Below are positions 42,282 to 51,913 of a stretch of 64,000 nucleotides of DNA, one piece after another. The stretch covers positions 189,766,904-189,830,903 of the forward strand of contig OZ024743.1 in NCBI GenBank assembly GCA_964016885.1. Direction: 5' to 3'. The notes beneath the pieces are model-generated. The model was not told the DNA's origin, did no database searches, and worked only from the letters and a program-made list of their open reading frames with translations. This DNA comes from Eledone cirrhosa. Its lineage: Eukaryota; Mollusca; Cephalopoda; Octopoda; Eledonidae. A program made the position numbers and the translations under genes. How positions within the stretch are numbered: the stretch's first letter is position 1; the number at the start of each line of letters is the position of its first letter.

Positions 42282-42405
42282 TTACAATAATCCAAATTCA
42301 GTTTAAATCATTTATTTGCTTACAATTGTTTCCTCCAAACCTCGGTTTGGAGGAAACAATTGTAAGCAAATAAATGATTTAAACTGAACTTTGATTATTG
42401 TAATC
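42280..42405. repeat. 126-bp palindrome centred on a hammerhead stem II loop
   Basis: Arms 42280-42340 and 42345-42405, symmetric about 42342.5, with two or three mismatches. The centre CCAAAC-CTCG-GTTTGG is stem II and loop of the hammerhead at 18475-18521. The right arm continues with GAAAC-AAUU-GUA-AGCA, the 3' half of the same motif; the CUGANGA half is replaced by the inverted arm. Confidence 0.85.
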
Positions 42406-42600
42406 TCTATATAATTGCTCTGTAAAACAACTGATGTTATTACATTGAGCTATTTATCTTACTGGTAATAAGATAGTAATAAATGACTATCTTTCACTAT
42501 TTGGGGTTTGTATAAAAAATATATAACCATTAAAGGTTTTATTATATACATAACCATAAATAGTATCCTTAATACTAATATATATATATACATATATATT
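42406..42600 (-). repeat. Copy of the repeat that borders the 16.9-kb palindrome
   Basis: Its reverse complement aligns with 16774-16960: ACTATTTATGGTTATGTA, TTATACAAACC, TTATTACCAGTAAG, AGCTCAATGTAA.AACAT. With 42345-42405 it forms one repeat ending in the hammerhead 3' half. Confidence 0.75.
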
Positions 42601-42729
42601 AATAACAATAATAATAATAATAACAACATTAATAATAACGACAACAACAACAATAATAATATACATATATATATACACACACTAGCACACACATAAACAT
42701 ATCTATACACACACAGACACGACGATAGC

Positions 42730-43270
42730 AACTAACAGTGCTGTGATCGAATGCGGCTTTTTAGCCCAGCCAATGATCTAAAATGTCTTGCACAGAATCG
42801 GCAGCCAAAACATTCAACGGGAATAGCCGGCTGTATTTGTGCATGTCACTTGAGCCCTCCTGCTGATTTACATTCTCTACCACATGCTTGGCAAGTATGA
42901 TGAGTAGCATCTCCAACAGCAGCCTGGTAGTCAACCACTGATCTTACTTTATGACTGCGAAGATGACTTTCGAGTCCGGCTTTGCTGAGGCAGAGTCTCG
43001 CACAGACGTTGCATGTCAGCACCATAGGAGGACCCTCGCTGTTTGGAAGTGCAACAGCAATGCCCTTCCTCACATCCCGCTTTACTCTCTCGTATGCGAT
43101 TCGAGATGCCTCAAAGGTAACTTTTCCCTCATATACAGTCTTTCTCCATTTATTATGATCAGCAGCAATATTTTCCCATGTATCAGCAGAGATGTTAGCG
43201 TCTTTCAAAGAGGCTTTCAAGGAATCTTGAATGTATGAAGGGAGCTTATAGATAGGACAACACACGCTGT
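42730..43270 (-). pseudogene. 3' fragment of the APE/C2H2 LINE
   Basis: Minus strand duplicate of the end of the ORF at 44421: LKASLKDANISADTWENIAA, WRKTVYEGKVTFEASRIAYE, LTCNVCARLCLSKAGLESHL (C2H2 finger) and CQACGRECKSAGGLK. After this the frame is broken near 42846, and FPLNVLAADSV.. (FPVNILVADSV.. in the other copy, shifted frame) ends at 42735. The (CA)n/(AAT)n sequence beyond the stop is also shared with 44210-44420. Confidence 0.8.
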
Positions 43271-43499
43271 CGTTTCTGGAGTTTTTAATTAACTTTTGTA
43301 TTCTGAAACATCAAATACAACAATTTTTTGGTCACTGGACTCGGGAATGTTACGACAGAAGTTTGTGGAAGTTACACAAATATTTTCGTATATTTTACTA
43401 GAGCAATCCTTATTTATATTTTACATACATATATGGTGGCTGCCAACTCGTTTTTTAGTACGGCCACTACTTTATATCCATGTAGGAGAACCCCTACCG

Positions 43500-43590
43500 A
43501 AGCGCTGAACAAGTGTGACTTTTTAGTCCAGCCAGCCACTTGAAAACTCTGGTACAAACACTACACTTGTGACAATTATTGACACATAGT
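43500..43590 (-). pseudogene. C2H2 zinc-finger end of a related LINE ORF
   Basis: On minus: CHKCSVCTRVFKWLAGLKSH with a stop soon after, paralleling CRLCASHFRSLAGLKSHIRS at the end of the ORF at 44421. The upstream sequence (43600-43870) does not match that ORF. Confidence 0.6.
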
Positions 43591-43654
43591 GCTGGGCCCA
43601 TTGTACCATGTGACGACAAGTGCAGAGAGATCTCCAGATATAAAGCAATGCCTG

Positions 43655-44075
43655 TGCTGTGAAGCTTTTATAGTGAGCAAAGGCACTGCACAAAGCCAGT
43701 CCCACTCTCTTAACCACGATGATATTTACAAAAAAGAACAAGTCAACATCATTGGATACCATCAGGGTTGCAGGTGTTATATCAGAGTTTTCCTTCTCCT
43801 AGAATTCTGACTTGACAAAGGTTAAAGGGTCATCTCTCCCGGTGATTTTGGATGGCCATTGACTCTTAAGAGCTCCTTTGCCCTTTGACAGGTTTTGCTT
43901 TTAGTCCTGCAGGATGTCCAAAGTCACCCTCCTCACAAAGAAACCTTGATGGGGTTGCCAGTTTAATCGCCAACGACCCGACCATGAGACAGGTTGTACT
44001 GGGTGTACGTACATACATGATGATGGCTGCCCCCTCGTTATCGAGCATGGCCATTGCACGAGAAAGAAAAAAAAA
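43655..44075. repeat. Dispersed repeat Y, copy 1
   Basis: 43655-43830 matches 51105-51290 in word order (CACT.CACA/T.AGCCA.TCCCACTCTCT, ATCAACATCAT.GGTA, CGCAGGTTTTAT/TGCAGGTGTTAT, TTCTCCTAGAA). It is followed by TGGGGTTGCCAGTTTAATCG and GATGGCTGCCCCCTCG. Probably untranslated parts of the LINE families around it. Confidence 0.5.
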
Positions 44076-44092
44076 AATAAATAAAAAGAAAA

Positions 44093-44125
<33 letters not shown>

Positions 44126-44362
44126 AAAAGAAAAAAAAAGAAAGAAATATATATATATATATAAAGATACACACACACATACACACACACACACATACAC
44201 ACTCACACACACATATACACACACATACATTAATAACACCAATAATAATAATAATAATAACAACAATAATAATAACGACAACAACAATAATAATATACAT
44301 ATACATATATATACACACACACGCACACACATAAGCATATCTACACACACACACACGCACAC

Positions 44363-44414
<52 letters not shown>

Positions 44415-44415
44415 T
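44076..44415. repeat. Composite microsatellite (AAT, CA, TA)
   Basis: Ends in about 75 bp of (CA)n at 44340-44412. The Cys-Val frames on minus are artefacts of (CA)n. Confidence 0.9.
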
Positions 44416-44420
44416 AGCAA

Positions 44421-47189
44421 CTAACAGCGCTGCGATCGAATGTGGCTTTTTAGCCCAGCCAATGATCTAAAATGACTTGCACAGAGTCGGCAACCAAAAT
44501 ATTCACTGGGAATAGTCGGCTGTAGTTGGAGTTCGTGTACTTTTGCATGTCTCTTGAACCCTCCTGCTGATTTACATTCTCTACCACATATTTGGCAAGC
44601 ATGATGAGTAGCATCTCCAACAGCAGCCTGGTAGTCAACCACTGGTCTTACTTTATGACTGCGAAGATGACTTTCGAGTCCAGCTTTGCTTAGGCAGAGT
44701 CTCGCACATACGCTGCATGTCAGCACCATAGGAGGACCCTCGCCGTCTGGAAGTGCAACAGCAATGCCCTTCCTCACATCCCGCTTTACTTTCTCGTATG
44801 CGATTCGAGATGCCTCAAAGGCAACTTTTCCCTCATATACAGTCTTTCTCCATTTATTACGATCAGCAGCAATATTCTCCCATGTATCAGCAGAGATGTT
44901 AGCGTCTTTCAGAGAGGCTTTCAAGGAATCCTTATACCTCTTTTTTGGTTTATGTGGCGGTCGTTTTCCTTTAACCAACTCTCCATAAAAGAGTTGTTTT
45001 GGTATTCTAGAATCCTTCATCCTGGCAAGGTGACCACTCCAACGGAGTCGTTGCTTAAGCACAAGAGCTTCTATACTGTCACACATAGAGCTCTCCAAAA
45101 TCTCGACATCACTGATGTGGTCCCGCCAGTGAACGCCATGGATCCGTCTGAGACACATCTGATGGAAACGCTCCAATTGCTTAAGGTGGTGTCGATATGT
45201 GACCCAGGTCTCGCAGGCATAAAGAAGACAAGAGAGCACACATGCCCTGTACACCTTTACCTTTGTCTTCCTGCATATGTCTCGCCGACCCCAGAGTCGC
45301 CTTTCTAGCTTTCCGAAAGCATCACTTGCTTTCCTAATCCTAAGTGAGATTTCACTGTCAAGGTTGCCGTATCGATTGACAGTGCTCCCCAGGTAGACAA
45401 ACTGATCAACCACTCCAAGTCGTTTGCCATACACATAGATGTTTGGTTCAGTGTACTGCTTACCAGGGGCAGGTTGGTACATGACGACGGTTTTCTTGAG
45501 ACTGACAGTCAGACCTAGGGCAGTGCAAGCGTCAGAAAATGCATTCAAAATGTGCTGTATATCACTCTCTGTGTGCGCTACAAGATCGCAATCATCTGCA
45601 TACAAGAGGTCTCTTATGATTGATGTAAATACATTTGTCTTCGCAGCAAAGCGCCTGATGTTAAATATGCTGCCTGAGGTTCGATATCGGATGTAAACAC
45701 CATGCTCGCAATTCCTGAATGCAATACAGAAAACCATTGCAAAGTATATGGCAAACAGGGTCGGTGCTGGAATATCCCCCTGTTTCACTCCATTTTTTAC
45801 TGAGATAGGCTCCGACATGTTACCTCCGACATTAACCCAAGCCTTCATGTCGTCATGGAAAGACCTAACTAAAGCAAGGAAATTATCAGGGCAACCAAGT
45901 TTCTGGAGAACCTTCCATAATGCATCTCTGTTAACAGTATCGAAAGCTTTTGTCAGATCGACAAAAACCTGATACAGATCCAAGCCTTGTTCCATGCACT
46001 TCTCCTGGAGCTGTCTAGCTGAGAAGATCATATCAGTAGTGCCGCGTCCAGCACGAAAACCAGATTGACTTTCAGGAAGAACACAATCTGCAATGTGTGT
46101 CAGCAGTCGGTCCAGAAGCACCCTACATAAAACTTTCCCTACGACAGAAAGCAATGATATACCTCCGTAGTTCCCACAATCGTTCCTGTTACCCTTTCCC
46201 TTGTACAAGACCACCATTACTGCATCTCTCCAGTCCTCAGGTACGGATTCATTAGCCCATATCCTGCCAAACAAAGAGTGAAGATGTTGCAGGAGTCTCT
46301 CACCACCATATTGTAGGGGCTCAGCATGTATGCCATCCATACCTGGAGATCTTCCACTGTTCAGCTTCGAAATAGCCACTGCAACCTCCACAAGCGTCGG
46401 AGGTTCTGCGAGAGCTACTTTCACAGGACTTTCTGGAATGAGATTGAGGAAATCTTCACTGACGACAGACGGCTGATTCAAAAGATCATCAAAGTGCTCT
46501 CGCCACCTTCGTAGAATTCCCTGTGAGTCACGAAGAAGTTCTTTGCCATCCCTGCTGCGAAGCGGTGTCACCAGAGAAGAAGACGGTCCATAAACCTCAC
46601 ACAAGAGACTGTACAACAGCTTTGTGTTATTGGAATCAGACGCAGTTTGTATCTCACCAGCCTTCTCACTCCACCACTGATCCTTCATCTGAGAAAGACT
46701 CCGCCCAACACGTGATTTTACATCCCTGAGCTCCTCATGCAACGTATTCCTCTCCTGTGGTTTTGCTGTCAAGTAGCGTGACAGAGCACGCCTCTTATCA
46801 GCCAACAAGTCTTCTATATGTACATCATTCTCATCAAACCAGTCCTGATGTTTACTCTGCGCCAATCCCAGAACACGCCTGCCTACATCATAAACCGACT
46901 TTTTAAGGGTCGGCCAATCCTCACCAAGATCTGCAGCCTGCATCTCTCCTTCCAATGTCCTCTTCACATTTTTATCCTTAAGACGAGCAGCATTCAATCT
47001 TTTGAGCAGGGCAACACCAGGAGCCCGGATTTTACGTTTAGTGATTAGTTTCACTTTTGCGCGTACCAGGCGGTGGTCTGTCCAGCACTCAGCTCCACGA
47101 AGAACACGAACACACTGCACATCCTGTCTGTCACGCATCCTGACTAGGACGTAGTCCAAAAGATGCCATTCCTTAGATGCAAGATGCAT
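44421..47189 (-). CDS. APE-type LINE: RT and C-terminal C2H2 zinc fingers
   Basis: 922 codons. Starts in the end of the endonuclease (WHLLDYVLVRMRDRQDVQCV, CWTDHRLVRAKVKL with the catalytic Asp-His). Linker to about 250. RT: AISKLNSGRSPGMDGIHAE, DWRDAVMVVLYKGKG, NYGGISLLSVVGKVL, GFRAGRGTTDMIF, motif A YQVFVDLTKAFDTV (about 415), VKQGDIPAPTLF, motif C LLYADDCDLVAH (about 536), FVYLGSTVNRYGNLD. C-terminal: LLYACETWVTYRHHLKQLER, RWSGHLARM, then C2H2-like fingers CSVCARLCLSKAGLESHLRSH, CQICGRECKSAGGFKRHAKVH and CRLCASHFRSLAGLKSH. Related by block order to RTE-like elements. Continuous with the ORF at 47385 in frame, separated by TAA 47214-47216 and TAG 47385-47387. Confidence 0.85.
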   Translation of the reverse strand: MHLASKEWHLLDYVLVRMRDRQDVQCVRVLRGAECWTDHRLVRAKVKLITKRKIRAPGVALLKRLNAARLKDKNVKRTLEGEMQAADLGEDWPTLKKSVYDVGRRVLGLAQSKHQDWFDENDVHIEDLLADKRRALSRYLTAKPQERNTLHEELRDVKSRVGRSLSQMKDQWWSEKAGEIQTASDSNNTKLLYSLLCEVYGPSSSLVTPLRSRDGKELLRDSQGILRRWREHFDDLLNQPSVVSEDFLNLIPESPVKVALAEPPTLVEVAVAISKLNSGRSPGMDGIHAEPLQYGGERLLQHLHSLFGRIWANESVPEDWRDAVMVVLYKGKGNRNDCGNYGGISLLSVVGKVLCRVLLDRLLTHIADCVLPESQSGFRAGRGTTDMIFSARQLQEKCMEQGLDLYQVFVDLTKAFDTVNRDALWKVLQKLGCPDNFLALVRSFHDDMKAWVNVGGNMSEPISVKNGVKQGDIPAPTLFAIYFAMVFCIAFRNCEHGVYIRYRTSGSIFNIRRFAAKTNVFTSIIRDLLYADDCDLVAHTESDIQHILNAFSDACTALGLTVSLKKTVVMYQPAPGKQYTEPNIYVYGKRLGVVDQFVYLGSTVNRYGNLDSEISLRIRKASDAFGKLERRLWGRRDICRKTKVKVYRACVLSCLLYACETWVTYRHHLKQLERFHQMCLRRIHGVHWRDHISDVEILESSMCDSIEALVLKQRLRWSGHLARMKDSRIPKQLFYGELVKGKRPPHKPKKRYKDSLKASLKDANISADTWENIAADRNKWRKTVYEGKVAFEASRIAYEKVKRDVRKGIAVALPDGEGPPMVLTCSVCARLCLSKAGLESHLRSHKVRPVVDYQAAVGDATHHACQICGRECKSAGGFKRHAKVHELQLQPTIPSEYFGCRLCASHFRSLAGLKSHIRSQRC

Positions 47190-47384
47190 CCATGTGGTCT
47201 TGAATTTGTTCTTTTATTGGAACATGGTGTTGGTAACACACAGATCCAGCTCCTCACACATCTGCAGCAGGAGCATACCATTGCTGTTACACTTTCCCAC
47301 CCCATGCCTTCCGATTACATTCCATGTGTTAAAATCCCTACCCACTCTAGCATTAAAGTCACCAAGCACGATGACTTTGTCTGC

Positions 47385-47966
47385 CTAAGGGATATTTCTT
47401 AAAACACCTTTCAAGGCATGGTAAAAGGACACCTTTTCCTCATCGACAGAACTCATAGTTGGAGCATACACACTCACCAGGATAGCATATCTTCCCTTGT
47501 CCAGCGGAACTCTCATGGACATAAGACGCTCACTAATCCCTACTGGGAATTCTTCTAATTTGTTCACAAGCACAGTCTTAACAGCAAATCCTACCCCAGC
47601 TTCTCTTCTGGTTCCTTCATCTCTTCCTTTCCAGAAGAATGTATATTCTCCACAAAACTCCGTAAGATGACCATCTCCAGCTAGCCTCGTCTCAGATAAA
47701 GCCACGATGTCAAGATCGTAACGTCGAAGCTCCTTTGCAACAAGAGCAGTGCTTCGTTCAGGACGCCTCAAGGAATCCCTGTCAAGCAGCGTCCGTACGT
47801 TCCAGCAGCCAAGACTAAATGCCTTGTTTGGCTCTATTACAATGGCACGATGACGAGCCGGCCCAGGCTGTGATAACCTGGGGCCCCTGCCCTTATTGCC
47901 AATGATCTTTTTTGTTCCAGAACCTAAATTGCCAATTATCTCTTTTATATTGTTCTGGAACATCAT
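47385..47966 (-). CDS. APE-type LINE endonuclease N-terminal half
   Basis: Same frame as the 922-codon ORF. SLGCWNVRTLLDRDSL, YDLDIVALSETRLAGDGHL (metal-binding Glu), FFWKGRDEGTRREAGVGFAV, RYAILVSVYAPTMSS, ending at a TAG at 47385-47387. The sequence after the stop (KVIVLGDFNARVG equivalent, 47384-47220) continues the APE fold. The Met at 47966 is chosen because upstream codons are only (TAA)n read as poly-Leu. With two nonsense changes as the only breaks, this element is recent. Confidence 0.8.
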   Translation of the reverse strand: MMFQNNIKEIIGNLGSGTKKIIGNKGRGPRLSQPGPARHRAIVIEPNKAFSLGCWNVRTLLDRDSLRRPERSTALVAKELRRYDLDIVALSETRLAGDGHLTEFCGEYTFFWKGRDEGTRREAGVGFAVKTVLVNKLEEFPVGISERLMSMRVPLDKGRYAILVSVYAPTMSSVDEEKVSFYHALKGVLRNIP

Positions 47967-47971
47967 TGAAT

Positions 47972-48004
47972 TGGAAAAAAAAAAAAAAAAAAAAAGTAAT
48001 AATA

Positions 48005-48045
<41 letters not shown>

Positions 48046-48046
48046 C
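47972..48046. repeat. Poly-A and (TAA)n tract
   Basis: A-run 47972-47994 then (TAA)n. It separates the 5' end of the minus-strand LINE from the 5' truncation of the plus-strand R2-like LINE. Confidence 0.85.
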
Positions 48047-48739
48047 CATCAGTGGTTGGCATCCTCTGGACTGAAATCGGAGACTGAAGGACTGATTATA
48101 TCCGCACAAGATCAGTGTCTGCCAACAAAAAATTACCAAGCCAACATAATAAAAAATGGGTGCAGCCCACTATGCCGTGTATGCAAAAAACAACCAGAGA
48201 CCATTGACCATATAATTTCAATGTGCAGTCCTATAGCTCCAACCGAATACCTAAACAGGCATGACAGAGCTGCACAATACATACATTGGATAATGTGTAA
48301 GCATTTTGACCTGCCCCATCAAAAGAATTGGTGGGAGCATCAACCACCTCCCATACTTGAAAAAGATCACATCTCAATCTTGTGGAACTTTAGCATCCAA
48401 ACAGACCGAAAAATAGATGCAAATAGACCTGATATAATATTGAAGGACTTTCAAAGGAGGGTATGCCTGCTAATTGATATGTCTGTTCCAATAGACAAGA
48501 ATGTATCTATAAAAACATTTGAAAAATTGAGCAAGTATAAGGACCTGGAGATAGAAATTGGAAAAATGTGGAAATTGAGAACTAAAACAATACCAGTGGT
48601 TGTAGGTGCTCTGGGAATGATACCTAAGGGGTCTAACGACTACTTATCGCAAATCCCAGGAAACCCGCGTATAGGAGAAATACAAAAGATAGTACTAATG
48701 GGAACTGCCCATATACTAAGGAAGATCCTGTCAATATAA
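48047..48739 (+). pseudogene. R2-like LINE C-terminal fragment (copy L1)
   Basis: Plus strand, open from about 48050: GLIISAQDQCLPTKNYQ, then CRVCKKQPETIDHIISMC (CX2CX8HX4C, the CCHC knuckle that precedes the restriction-like endonuclease in R2-type LINEs), WWEHQPPPILEKDHISILWN, NRPDIILKD (PD motif), VCLLIDMSVPIDKNV (Asp) with K residues after, IPVVVGALGMIPKG and MGTAHILRKILSI. Length about 230 codons; RT missing. It belongs to a different subfamily from the copy at 49190. The 3' UTR runs to (TAA)n at 48880-48896. Confidence 0.75.
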
Positions 48740-48894
48740 GTACATCACAAGTCTAAACACTAAGGATGCATGTGTGAATATGTGTGTTCTTTCTTGAACA
48801 TGGCGGACCTTGTTGTCTCTTGAGGTCACTGGTTGTGACTTGGTGATAACTCGTATAAACATAAAGCAAGATGAATGCAAATAATAATAATAAT

Positions 48895-49136
48895 AAAGTG
48901 ATCCCGATTGTCATAGGCGCACTGGGGACTATCTCCAAAGGTTTCCAGGGATGGTTAAAGAAAATCGGCCCCTTTACGCTTTTTGGAACGCTTCAAAAGG
49001 CATGCTTGCTTGGAACAGCAAGAACCCTCCGATACGTCCTGAATATCTGAGGCTGCAGGTAGTGGCTTGATATTCAATCCAACGGACTTTCCAGTTAACC
49101 AACATCAATGACTGAGATTCAAGGAATAACAATAAC

Positions 49137-49165
<29 letters not shown>
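48895..49165 (+). mobile_element. R2-like LINE 3' end (copy L2)
   Basis: Almost identical to 50788-51035: last 45 codons (VIPIVIGALGTISKGFQGWL, LLGTARTLRYVLNI-type end) and 3' UTR, ending in (TAA)n. It begins directly after the (TAA)n of copy L1. Confidence 0.85.
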
Positions 49166-49167
<2 letters not shown>

Positions 49168-49189
49168 GAGGAGACACACTGATCTTGCC

Positions 49190-50434
49190 ATGGGATGGAT
49201 AGACTACAGAAAGGCATTTGACATGGTGCCTCATTCTTGGATCACCAAAAGCATGGAGATCTTCAAGGTGGCAGATAACATCAGACAGTTGCTGGGCAGG
49301 AGTATGGGGTCCTGGAAGACAGAGTTGACATCAACTGGAGAATCCTTGGGAAGCGTGAATATCAAGAGAGGTATCTTCCAGGGAGATAGCCTGTCCCCTC
49401 TGTTGTTTGTCCTTGCCCTGATGCCCTTGACCATTATGCTGCGAAAAGTGAGAGCAGGATACAAGTTGGGAAAGGGAGAGCTTACCATCAATCACCACCT
49501 CTTCATGGACGATCTTAAGTTCTTCGGGAAGAGTGAGAAGGAGTTGGATGTGCTTGTTGACACTGTCCGTATTTTCAGCAGTGATATATGTATGCAGTTT
49601 GGTATTAGTAAGTGTGGAGTCATTGTGATGAGGAGGGGTAGGTTGAGCAGAAGTAACGGAATCCAGATACCAACAGGTGAGATGATAAAGGAAATTGACT
49701 CTGAGGAAGGATACAAGTATTTGCGCGTTCTGGAGGCTGATGGCATAAAGAACAAAAAAATGAAGGAATTGTTAAGAACTGAATACATTCGGAGAGTAAG
49801 GAGCGTATTGAAATCACATCTGAACAGCAGAAATGCCATAAGCGCAGTAAATTCCCGAGCTGTGTCTATTATTAGGTACAGTGCGGGAATTCTGAGATGG
49901 AATGTTGCTGAACAAAAAGAAATGGATAGGAAGACCAGGAAGCTATTGACTATCTACAACATGTTCCACAAGAGGAGTCATGTCGATAGACTCTACCTAA
50001 GGAGATCTGAGGGTGGAAGAGGTCTTATCAGCATAGAGGACTGTGTTCAGATAGAGAAAAACAACCTATACAGATACGTGACTGATAGTAAGGAGCCAAT
50101 GCTCAGAACTGTACTGAAGGAGGGGACAGTAGGCCAGGGGATGTCCAAGGAGGAAATAACATCAAGGAGAAAGAGCAGCCTTCAGGGAAAATCCCTTCAT
50201 AGTACCTTCTTTGAGAAAACTGAATTTAGAGATCCACAGACATGGAACTGGTTGAGAAGAGGAGACCTCAAAAAGGCTACAGAAGGAATGTTAATGGCTG
50301 CGCAGGAGCAGGCCCTCAAAACGAAGTGGTCGAAACACCATATTTACAAGGAGGAGGCTAATCCACTGTGCAGGATTTGTGGAGAGAGAGAGAGGAGACT
50401 GTGGCTCACATTGTATCCGAGTGTAAACACCTAG
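49190..50434 (+). CDS. R2-like LINE reverse transcriptase (copy L3), 5'-truncated
   Basis: 414 codons from within the RT: DYRKAFDMVPHSW motif A, IKRGIFQGDSLSPLLFVLAL motif B, HHLFMDDLKFFG motif C (MDD), FGISKCGVIVMRRG, then YIRRVRSVLKSHLNSRN, RYSAGILRWNVAEQKEMDRK, HVDRLYLRRSEGGRGL and the start of the CCHC knuckle NPLCRICGERE. The frame slips in a (GA)n stretch near 50385-50397, losing the His-Cys half, which continues in the next feature. No start codon of its own; the upstream part was never inserted. Confidence 0.8.
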   Translation: MGWIDYRKAFDMVPHSWITKSMEIFKVADNIRQLLGRSMGSWKTELTSTGESLGSVNIKRGIFQGDSLSPLLFVLALMPLTIMLRKVRAGYKLGKGELTINHHLFMDDLKFFGKSEKELDVLVDTVRIFSSDICMQFGISKCGVIVMRRGRLSRSNGIQIPTGEMIKEIDSEEGYKYLRVLEADGIKNKKMKELLRTEYIRRVRSVLKSHLNSRNAISAVNSRAVSIIRYSAGILRWNVAEQKEMDRKTRKLLTIYNMFHKRSHVDRLYLRRSEGGRGLISIEDCVQIEKNNLYRYVTDSKEPMLRTVLKEGTVGQGMSKEEITSRRKSSLQGKSLHSTFFEKTEFRDPQTWNWLRRGDLKKATEGMLMAAQEQALKTKWSKHHIYKEEANPLCRICGERERRLWLTLYPSVNT

Positions 50435-50943
50435 CCCAGACCCACTATAAGGGCTGGAGACACGATGTGATGGGCAGGGTGATCCACTGGCACCTGTGCA
50501 AAGTAAACAATTTACCACATTCTGAGAAATGGTATGAACATAGGCCAGAGGCGGTGATGGAGAACGACCAGGTGAAGGTGCTGTGGGATTTTAGGATACA
50601 GACGGACAAGAAACTGGAACACAATAGACCTGACCTGGTGGTTGTGGACAAAGAAAAAAGAGCGTGTCTGATTGTGGATGTGGCCTGCCCATTCGACACG
50701 AGAGTGCAAGAGAAGAAGAGGGAGAAAATTAACCGATACCAGGACTTAAAGTGGGAGGTAAACAGGATTTGGAACTGCCATGAAGTCAAAGTGATCCCGA
50801 TTGTCATAGGCGCACTGGGGACTATCTCCAAAAGTTTCCAGGGATGGTTAAAGAAAATCGGCCCCTTCACGCTTTTTGGAACGCTTCAAAAGGCATGCTT
50901 GCTGGGAACAGCAAGAACCCTCCGATACGTCCTGAATATCTGA
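50395..50943 (+). pseudogene. R2-like LINE CCHC end and putative restriction-like endonuclease (copy L3)
   Basis: Continues the previous ORF one frame over: ETVAHIVSECKHLAQTHYKG completes CX2CX8HX4C. Then HWHLCKVNNLPHSEKWYEHR, VLWDFRIQTDKKLEHNRPDL (RPD), ACLIVDVACPFDTRVQEKKR (Asp and Lys, PD-(D/E)XK-like), KVIPIVIGALGTISKSFQGW, LLGTARTLRYVLNI. Such an endonuclease would nick the target for priming. The frame from 50368 is open, but the first codons are the wrong frame of the RT. Confidence 0.75.
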
Positions 50944-51042
50944 GGCTGCAGGTAGTGGCTTGATATTCATTCCAACGGACTTTCCAGTTAACCAACATCA
51001 ATGACTGAGATTCAAGGAATAATAATAATAATAATAATAATA

Positions 51043-51304
51043 GTACACTATTAATAATTATTAATGCACTCGTGCAATGCCTGTGCGTGACGAATATTTT
51101 TAAAGTGAGGAAAGACTGTGCACTAAGCCAATCCCACTCTCTGAGCGACAGTAGCTATAACCCGAAAAGAAGAAAATATCAACATCATCGGTAACTACTG
51201 AGCCGCAGGTTTTATGTCGGAGTTAACCCAGTTTCCTGAGATGCCTTCTCCTAGAAGAATGCCCTGACAAGGCTAGGGGTTCTTCACTCCCAGACGTACA
51301 TACA
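51043..51304. repeat. Dispersed repeat Y, copy 2
   Basis: Similar to 43655-43830; short (CATA)n at its right end. Confidence 0.5.
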
Positions 51305-51444
51305 TACATACATAAATGGCAACCGTTGTGGTCAGTGTCCGATAATCAGACGTGTGTAATTACGGCTTACATGAAGGCAACATACCATATATTGGAAAAA
51401 GTTGAGCTACATTACGCGGTAAGATTACATACAATAATTCTACA

Positions 51445-51725
51445 TAAGTGTTTGAACTGTAAGTGTGTTGTAAAACACCTATTTATATGAACGATACATA
51501 CACTTTAACATATAAATGCAACGTTGTTATATTACATTTATAAAGAAATATAAAAGTAACGTTTTCGATTCAGAAGCAAAAAGATAAGTGTTTGAACTGT
51601 GAATATGTTGTGAATAAGTTGTAGAACACCTATTTATATGAATGATACATAAACTTTAACATATAAATACAGCGTTGTTATACTATATTACATTCATAGA
51701 GAGATATACTAAGTAACGGTTCTTT
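51445..51725 (+). repeat. Two tandem 140-bp monomers in LINE 5' UTR
   Basis: TAAGTGTTTGAACTGT starts at 51445 and 51585; CACCTATTTATATGAA.GATACATA.ACTTTAACATATAAAT follows in both. 5' monomers of this sort can carry promoter activity in LINEs; that is an inference. Confidence 0.75.
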
Positions 51726-51913
51726 TTGTTCTCGATTCAAGAGCAACGTTTAAAACACAGTTGTAGAATTAAAAACTAACTGAAAAGAAATATTACCCAA
51801 ACTGTGAATAACTTTAAATTTGATTCTGACAGAACTTTGTCGAAACTTTTAAAGAAGATCATCGACTATTTTGAAAAATAAATACGAAATATTAGTGAAT
51901 AGACGAACTCATC

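Larger units (their letters stand above)
49166..51035 (+). mobile_element. R2-like LINE, 5'-truncated (copy L3)
   Basis: Begins right after the (TAA)n of copy L2, in the RT just before motif A, and runs to its own (TAA)n at 51018-51042. Same orientation as L1 and L2. Confidence 0.8.

Noticed and set aside
43866..44420. 184- and 169-codon Cys/Val-rich frames on minus
   Set aside because: Products of (CA)n and (AAT)n tracts; not a toxin or metallothionein-like gene.
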